A stretch of DNA of 24,798 nt from Pigoraptor chileana (lineage: Eukaryota > Opisthokonta > Filasterea): the NCBI GenBank assembly GCA_943704495.1, contig CALSCR010002369.1, positions 1-24,798 of the forward strand. Reading direction: 5' to 3'. Under the pieces are notes generated by a model. That model was given only the letters and a program-made list of their open reading frames with translations, was not told the origin of the DNA and did no database searches. The translations under genes and the position numbers were made by a program. Shown piece after piece: positions 19,868 to 24,798 of the stretch. Numbering within the stretch: the stretch's first letter is position 1; every line of letters begins with the position of its first letter.

Positions 19868-21665
19868 AGGCAACGCGCGTGCACAACATCATGTTGTTGC
19901 TGTGTATTGGCCGCATTCATTATTGAGGTGCGCGTGTGGCCGGTGGTCCCCGATGTAGAATGTGGGGGGGGGGACGTTGTAGTGATTGTACTCCTTGCTC
20001 ATCTCACGTGACCTTTGGATGTGTTATTTGCAGTGTTTGGTGCCGATCTGACCCTTGTGCTTGCGGCGCACCAATCGGAAGTGCCGCACATTGTGGACAA
20101 GTGCATTGTTGAAGTGCAATCACGAGGTATGCGACCGCTCACTCACTCACTCACTCGCTCACTCACACACGCACACACGCGCGCATTTTTTGCATGCACG
20201 CAGATATACACATACACACACGCATATTTCGCCGTATGCACGCTCTCACTCATGTACACATACGCACACGAAAACAATAGGAACGCGCACACATATACTG
20301 TCAATTCGGTGTGCGGTCCTTGTGTGCGCTGGGTGCTGCTTACGTGTATTACTTGTCGCTCACACACAATATTGCACGATTGCAGGCATTCTTGAGCAGG
20401 GGATATACCGCATATCTGGCTCGTCATCGACGATCCGTGCGCTTGTGGACGAGCTGAACACCGGTGTGTCCCCTTGCCGTGCCCCTCTCCCTCTCCCTCT
20501 CCTCTCACTCTTCATTTCTCTCCTCTCATTCTTCCTCTCCTCTCCTGCTTCCTCTGTCTGCTTTCCTTTGCTGCCTGTTTGCTGGTGCACAGCAACTCGG
20601 ATTCACACATTTGCACTGAACGCCAAGCATCCGCCCATGCACCTGCACATGCTCATGCTCATGCACAGGCCGCGAGGATGTCAGCGTCAATTTTGAGGCA
20701 TACCCGGACGTGCACGTGGTCGCAGGCGTGCTGAAGATGTATCTGCGGCAGCTTCCCGATCCCGTGATATCCACCGACGCATACCCCGCTTTCATCGCCT
20801 CTGTCCGAGGTGCGTCCATCACGTGCCCACGCCATGTGACGTGTCCTTAGCCCTGTGACGTGTCCTTGGCCCTATGACTTGCGTGCGCTGTGCCGACTTG
20901 CGCATGGAATGTGTTGCGTGTCGCTGTATGTCTGCACTTTTGCGCATTTGTAAGCAGTCGCGCGATGATTGTGTCGGTTGAGGGTATGTGTGGTGTGTGT
21001 CAGTTGAGTCCACCCGTGCACGGTAACTGCTCATGTGACAATGGCTACTCCTTCACTCTCGAATCGCCACACACACACACACACACACACACACAATGGA
21101 CGCGCAGACAACGAGAAGGACGAGGACAAACAACTGGTGGCGCTCTCTGCCCAGGTTGCGTCACTTGCACCCGCCCACTTCAACGTCCTCCGCCGGATCA
21201 TCTTACATCTCGCAGAGTATGTCTTTCTCTTGGCGGTCTCCTCGCTCTCTCTCACTCTGTCTCTCTCTCTCTTTTGTGGAGTCCATGGGCACAGCGCATA
21301 TGACACTGACTTGAATCCTACATGTCTCTCTCTCTCATTTGTGCTTGTGGAGTCCATGGGCACAGCGCCTATGTCACTGACTTGAATCCTACATCTCTCA
21401 TTTGTGCTGTTTTGGAGTCCACGGCACAGACCTTAGACACTGACTTGAATCCCACATGTCTCTCTCTTGTCTCTGTGCATGCAGCATTGCGGCGCACGCT
21501 GATGAGAACCGGATGCCCGCCACCAATCTTGCGGTTGTCTTTGGGCCGACGCTGATGCGCGCGTCGGATGAGGCCGGTATGCCGCTTGTGGCAGACACCC
21601 TCGTGCAGAATAAGGCGGTTCAGCTCCTCATCGAGAACGCAGACACCATCTTTCCCTCCGCCTGA
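17262..21665 (+). CDS. CHN1: Chimaerin-type SH2-C1-RhoGAP protein
   Basis: A Rac/Rho GTPase-activating protein controlled by diacylglycerol and phosphotyrosine. Exons: 17262-17297, 17699-17733, 17934-18050, 18309-18367, 18814-18887, 19115-19529, 19753-19833, 20034-20126, 20386-20463, 20669-20809, 21108-21216, 21485-21665, giving 472 residues (human alpha2-chimaerin 459). The SH2 domain spans about 24-105 with FLVRES (Arg49) and Arg31. A Ser/Pro/Gln-rich linker follows. The C1 zinc finger is at 214-263, with complete HC3HC3HC-type spacing and the PTWC and GQGFKC residues of DAG-binding C1 domains. The RhoGAP domain covers about 275-470 with arginine finger Arg312 in GIYRISGS and NLAVVFGPTLMR. 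Exons 3-12 are firm. Exons 1-2 are phase-consistent but tentative; an ATG at 17860 reading straight into exon 3 is the alternative start. Confidence 0.93.
17371..17511. repeat. TG-rich microsatellite in chimaerin intron 1
   Basis: An impure (TG)n/(GTGGGT)n tract occupies the middle of the proposed 401-base intron 17298-17698. Nothing else was recognised in that intron. Confidence 0.95.
18051..18140. repeat. TG-rich tract following the chimaerin exon 3 donor
   Basis: The donor GTGAGT at 18051 runs into a TG and TGGG-rich stretch. A second TG tract lies at about 18653-18690 in the 446-base intron 4 (18368-18813), which otherwise shows no recognised feature. Confidence 0.85.
19192..19232 (+). 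repeat. Coding tandem repeat (Gln-Pro-Gln-Ser) in the chimaerin linker
   Basis: A 12-base unit CACAGCCACAAT is repeated about three times within exon 6, encoding SQPQPQSQPQSQPQ between the SH2 and C1 domains. It keeps frame, so length changes here would be tolerated. Confidence 0.85.
19834..19866 (+). repeat. (GT)n microsatellite that starts at a splice donor
   Basis: The exon 7 donor is AAGAAGG|GTGTGT, and the intron opens directly with about 16 GT repeats. The splice site is therefore the first unit of the microsatellite. Phase is confirmed by the C1 and RhoGAP exons on either side. Confidence 0.9.
20140..20270. repeat. CTCA and CACA repeats in chimaerin intron 8
   Basis: A (CTCA)n tract at about 20138-20166 is followed by impure CA repeats within the 259-base intron 20127-20385. 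Confidence 0.85.
21068..21095. repeat. CA microsatellite before the chimaerin exon 11 acceptor
   Basis: A (CA)14 run ends 12 bases before the acceptor GCGCAG|AC at 21107/21108. Confidence 0.95.
21273..21470 (+). repeat. Intronic interspersed repeat, copies C1-C3 (tandem triplet)
   Basis: Three tandem units have GGAGTCC at 21278, 21349 and 21414, spaced 71 and 65 bases apart. Each carries GGAGTCCA(T/C)GGGCACAG or a slightly shortened form, then ACACTGACTTGAAT or TCACTGACTTGAAT, then CCTACATGTCTCTC or a variant. The array fills most of the 268-base intron 21217-21484, in sense orientation. The CT tail of the last unit leads straight into the acceptor GTGCATGCAG. These are the best-preserved copies and define the family. 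Confidence 0.92.
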
Positions 21666-22318
21666 CGCGTGTGCGTGCGTGTGCGTGGCGCACAGCAAGG
21701 GCCTTGCACAATCCATCGTGCTGCAGTTGTACATATGTTGTGGTGGATCGGCGAATCGAATGCATTTGAAACCGACGACTGTAATCGCAACCGCGCACTT
21801 TGCCTTACATTGGCTTTCATTGATGGCGGCGCATGCCAGCAGAGTCACTTCAGGGGAGCATACTACTACCTTTAAAAATTGAGCAGCACTCAAGGGACAT
21901 AAAACAAAAAACAGCAATGAAAAGTCCGCTGCTTAGAAACGATGCGACGCACACAATTTGAGAAGCGAACAAACGAGCAAACCACTGAACGAACTGGCGA
22001 CGGACAGATGGAACGAAAGAATCAATGAATTCCACGTTCAGTGGGTGCTGGGGTAAATCCTGATGAGTCCAGACGGCGGCGGATTGGTGACACAAAAACC
22101 GGGCAAAGGAAAGGGCGGCATAAAAACAAACGCAAAACGCAAAACGCAGCGGGCAACGCGATGCAACTATGTACGCAGCAACGAAAGAGTCTGGAAAGCG
22201 GTGGGCGCGTGGGCCCGGTCACGGGACGGATGAAAATGCACGTGCACGGGTGCGCGCGCAAACACATGCACGCACTCACACCGTCACACAGCCACCATTA
22301 CTCGATTGCCCAAAATGC
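21666..22318. other. Tail-to-tail spacer of chimaerin and the F-box/WD40 gene
   Basis: These 653 bases hold both 3' untranslated regions. The centre is A-rich on the plus strand. No AATAAA was found close to either stop. No gene or structured element was recognised. Confidence 0.6.
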
Positions 22319-23498
22319 TTAACCCGTGCTTTCTGGAATGCGCTGCATCGCACCAAAGTTGGGTGATCCGGGGGTGATATCACCACCTCCGGCGACCGGA
22401 AGCTCGGGGGCAAAGCGGTAGACGTGCACCGAGTTGTCGTTTGCACCAGACACAATGACGTCGCCTGTCGACACAATGGCATTGACGACGCCATCGTGGT
22501 CACCGAGGGTGAGGAGGCACTCGCCCCCGCGCTGATTGAGGTCGTACATAGTCAGCTCATCGACGTCCCGGTAGTAAAACTGGCCATTGTCGATCCATCG
22601 CACGCGGTAGAGCCGGTCCATGGGCATCCAGGTCATCACCTGCGGGGAGACGTAGATGGGGATCGTGTCAGTGGCCAATAGCAATATGCACACGGATTTC
22701 ACAAGAGAAAGATATGTAGGATTTAAGTCAGTCTCTTAGGCGCTGTCCCATGGACTCCACAAGATATCAAAAGAGAAAGAGAGAGATGCAATGGATCGGC
22801 AACTATTTTAGGTCGAGGTATAAACACAACATACAAAAAAGGAGTATTTTCCCTTCTTGCACACCGCCCCTGCCTTGCACCACCCGAGACACCCACCCAC
22901 CCACACACGCACGCACGCGCGCACGCGGATACACGCACACAAACACTCTACAATCATACAAACGCAACGCAAACACACACACACACACACATACAAACAC
23001 CACACATACTCACACACATACACACATACACACACACATATATATATACGCAAACGCAGCACACCCCGCATACCTGTGCAAGCTGAATGCGCCCGTCCGT
23101 CCGCCGCACCTTGACGTAATCGCCCGATTCAAACTCAAGCACGGGGGTTCGCCACACTTTGATGGTTTTGTCAGTCGATCCCGTGACCAGGCGGCCCCCG
23201 TCCAAATGGATGCACCGCACGCCATACATGTGCCCTGTGTATGCGTGCGTGTGCAGTGGCAGTATGCGAAGACACGTGGGATTCAAGTCAGTGTCTTGCT
23301 CACTTTGCACATGGACTCCACAACAAATCAGCTCATTTTGACAAGGTGGAAGATTAGAAATCAGACTAGAAAATCTTCCAATTTCGCACACAACAGCCGG
23401 CAGTGCCTATTCATGCAGGGAGATGGGCAACAAATGCAGAGATGTCCACGTAATAAAAATCTGAATAGAGGCACACTGACACACACACACACACACAT

Positions 23499-23529
<31 letters not shown>

Positions 23530-24744
23530 ATATACACGCACACACACACACGCACGCACACACACACACACACGAACCTTTGAGCGACGTGACGACCTGG
23601 CGCGTGTCCAGCGAGAACACCTTCACCTCCGCATCGAGTGAGCCTGCGAGGATCATGCTCGCGTCAAACGCAATGCACTTGAGGCCGCGCTCCCCCGGAC
23701 GTCCCTGGATGGTGTGCAGACACACGCGCCCCGCCATGTCCCACACCTTCACAACGGCATCCTCCGCACCGCTGATCATTACACGCCCGGAGATCTGTGA
23801 CGGGCGGAATAAAGACAAGGTCGATCGGCAGTGGGTTAGAAATTAAAAGGGGAATGGGTGGTTGGGCGAGGTTGGGGGTCTGGTGTAGGGATGGAGAGTG
23901 TTAGGGTTAGGGACTGCCGCAATGAACGAGACGGCTTCTCGCGTATGGCATGCGTGCATGTGACTGCGTGCGGATGGACACACAGCATTCACACGCACAC
24001 ACGCATTAGGCACGCAGACACGGAACCCACATGTATGCACGTGACGGGCTCGAGGTGCCCCGCCAGCTTCGACTCCTGCTCGTGCCTGGTCATGTCCCAT
24101 ATGCGAATAGAAGTGTCGTTGGATCCGCTCACAATCTGCGTCTTCTTCGTCATGCGCACACAGTTGATCTTCCGCGAGTGTCCAGTAAGTGTCGCAACTG
24201 CCTCATCTTGGCCAACCGTCCATATCTGTGTCGCGCAACAAATATGAGAATAAGTGGTTGGAGATATAGATGTTGGTCGGAACTGCATGCGTGGCACAAT
24301 CTACGCACAATCTACGCCGACAACACAGCCTTGGCGCACGGGCACACGCACCTTGAGCGTCTTGTCTTCGGAGCCCGTGACGATGGTATGGTCCTCCAGC
24401 CACAGGCACATGATGCCGCCCTTGTGGCCGTTGAGGACCTGCTTGCACACGCCCGTCTGCGCACTCCACAGCCGCAGTGTGCCGTCGCAGGAACCGCTCG
24501 CAATCAGATCGGTCTTTGCGTCGTATCCCACACACATGACGCCACCCGTATGCCCCAGCAGCGTGCGCACAGAATACCGCCCCTGCCGCCAGGCACGTGA
24601 CACCGTCGCCTCGTGCGTGTGCTTGGTTCGAAAGTGCGCCATCCAATCAAAATCGCCCGTCGCATCCACAGAGCCTGCAGCTGTCTCTTTGCCCCATCCC
24701 TTAGCAACGCAGAGTAGCTCCCACAGCGACGGACTGCGCACCAC
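22319..24744 (-). CDS. F-box/WD40 repeat protein with an inserted SH3-like segment (N-terminus off the right edge)
   Basis: Probably an SCF ubiquitin-ligase substrate receptor. Exons on the minus strand: 24744-24352, 24225-24031, 23794-23578, 23234-23074, 22639-22319, giving 428 residues in the window. The first exon starts with SPSLWELLCVAKGW and WMAHFRTKHTH...SRAWRQGRY, which looks like the end of an F-box plus linker. Seven WD blades follow: LLGHTGGVMCV, LNGHKGGIMCL, LTGHSRKINCV, LAGHLEPVTCI, IQGRPGERGLKCI, LKGHMYGVRCI and LGDHDGVVNAI. Between blades 6 and 7 is an insert, GDYVKVRRTDGRIQLAQ...YRVRWIDNGQFYYRDVDELT, resembling a Tudor/Agenet-type barrel. The tail GSPNFGAMQRIPESTG is unassigned. 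Introns 22640-23073 and 23235-23577 carry the interspersed repeat. The exact FBXW orthologue is not recognised. Confidence 0.87.
22701..22761 (-). repeat. Intronic interspersed repeat, copy D
   Basis: On the minus strand it reads TGTGGAGTCCATGGGACAGC, GCCTAAGAGACTGACTT, AAATCCTACATATC, then a degenerate CT tail. It lies in the 434-base intron between the last two F-box/WD40 exons, in the direction of transcription, about 60 bases before the acceptor. Confidence 0.88.
22886..23051. repeat. CA-rich microsatellite in the last F-box/WD40 intron
   Basis: Impure CA and CACG repeats end in a short TA run at about 23038-23048, just after the exon donor in the minus sense. Confidence 0.9.
23269..23324 (-). 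repeat. Intronic interspersed repeat, copy E
   Basis: On the minus strand it reads GTTGTGGAGTCCATGTGCA, then AAGACACTGACTTGAATCCC and ACGTGTCTTCG. The CT tail is almost absent. It lies in the 343-base intron 23235-23577, sense orientation, ending about 35 bases before the acceptor. Confidence 0.85.
23479..23574. repeat. CA and TA microsatellite in an F-box/WD40 intron
   Basis: A CA run, a (TA) run at about 23506-23532 and a second CA run follow the exon 3 donor at 23577 in the minus sense. Confidence 0.95.
23901..23912 (+). repeat. Two TTAGGG units inside an intron
   Basis: TTAGGGTTAGGG lies in the F-box/WD40 intron 23795-24030. Upstream GTAGGG could be a degenerate third unit. It matches the animal/fungal telomere repeat. 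Confidence 0.5.
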
Positions 24745-24757
24745 CTGTGAGGGATGC

Positions 24758-24798
<41 letters not shown>
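24745..24798 (-). other. F-box/WD40 intron, partial, with TG run
   Basis: Beyond the acceptor CCTCACAG the sequence is a pure (GT)n run to the window edge (about 24761-24798), so the upstream exon lies outside the window. Confidence 0.8.

Noticed and set aside
21273-21470. CRISPR-like array of three repeats
   Set aside because: It lies in a eukaryotic intron. The units are imperfect, there are no unique spacers, and related single copies occur elsewhere.
1-24798. Transposon, retroelement, viral or toxin genes
   Set aside because: No reverse transcriptase, integrase, transposase, capsid or toxin motif was seen in any frame. The only dispersed repeat is the short intronic family.

Overview
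This is eukaryotic nuclear DNA from an intron-rich, gene-dense genome. Eight protein genes were resolved by hand into about 54 coding exons. Introns are mostly 80-450 bases, spacers are short, and introns and spacers are full of CA/TG runs. The gene set is a heterotrimeric G-protein beta subunit, an SH2-C1-RhoGAP (chimaerin) protein with an intact phosphotyrosine pocket, the ciliary protein ARMC9, a RAD51AP1-like repair protein, CAMKMT, RER1, X-prolyl aminopeptidase and an F-box/WD40 protein. It best fits a flagellated unicellular relative of animals, such as a choanoflagellate or other holozoan protist. That placement is an inference from gene content, not from a search.

Layout, left to right: ARMC9 (minus, C-terminal half off the left edge); RAD51AP1-like (plus); CAMKMT (minus); XPNPEP1-type aminopeptidase P (plus); RER1 (minus); a 1.66 kb spacer with an AT-rich structured island; G-protein beta (plus); a 1.16 kb spacer; chimaerin (plus); F-box/WD40 (minus, N-terminus off the right edge). 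Strands nearly alternate, giving three head-to-head pairs and three tail-to-tail pairs. The head-to-head spacers carry a shared CACGTG-type motif. The ARMC9/RAD51AP1 spacer also carries a facing pair of E2F-like sites.

The genes do not form one pathway. Gbeta and chimaerin are both signalling proteins, ARMC9 is ciliary, RAD51AP1 is recombination repair, RER1 is ER-Golgi retrieval, CAMKMT modifies calmodulin, aminopeptidase P trims peptides and the F-box protein would select ubiquitin-ligase substrates.

The most unusual structure is a roughly 60-base interspersed repeat found only inside introns. It has about eight units at five sites in four different genes. Every copy lies in the same orientation as its host gene and most end in a CT-rich tail. 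One intron holds three tandem copies and another holds two. A second broad oddity is the splice donor: the fourth intron base is usually C or T (GTGCGT, GTGTGT, GTATGY), rarely the A expected for GTRAGT. No mobile-element proteins, viral genes, tRNA, rRNA or CRISPR arrays were recognised.
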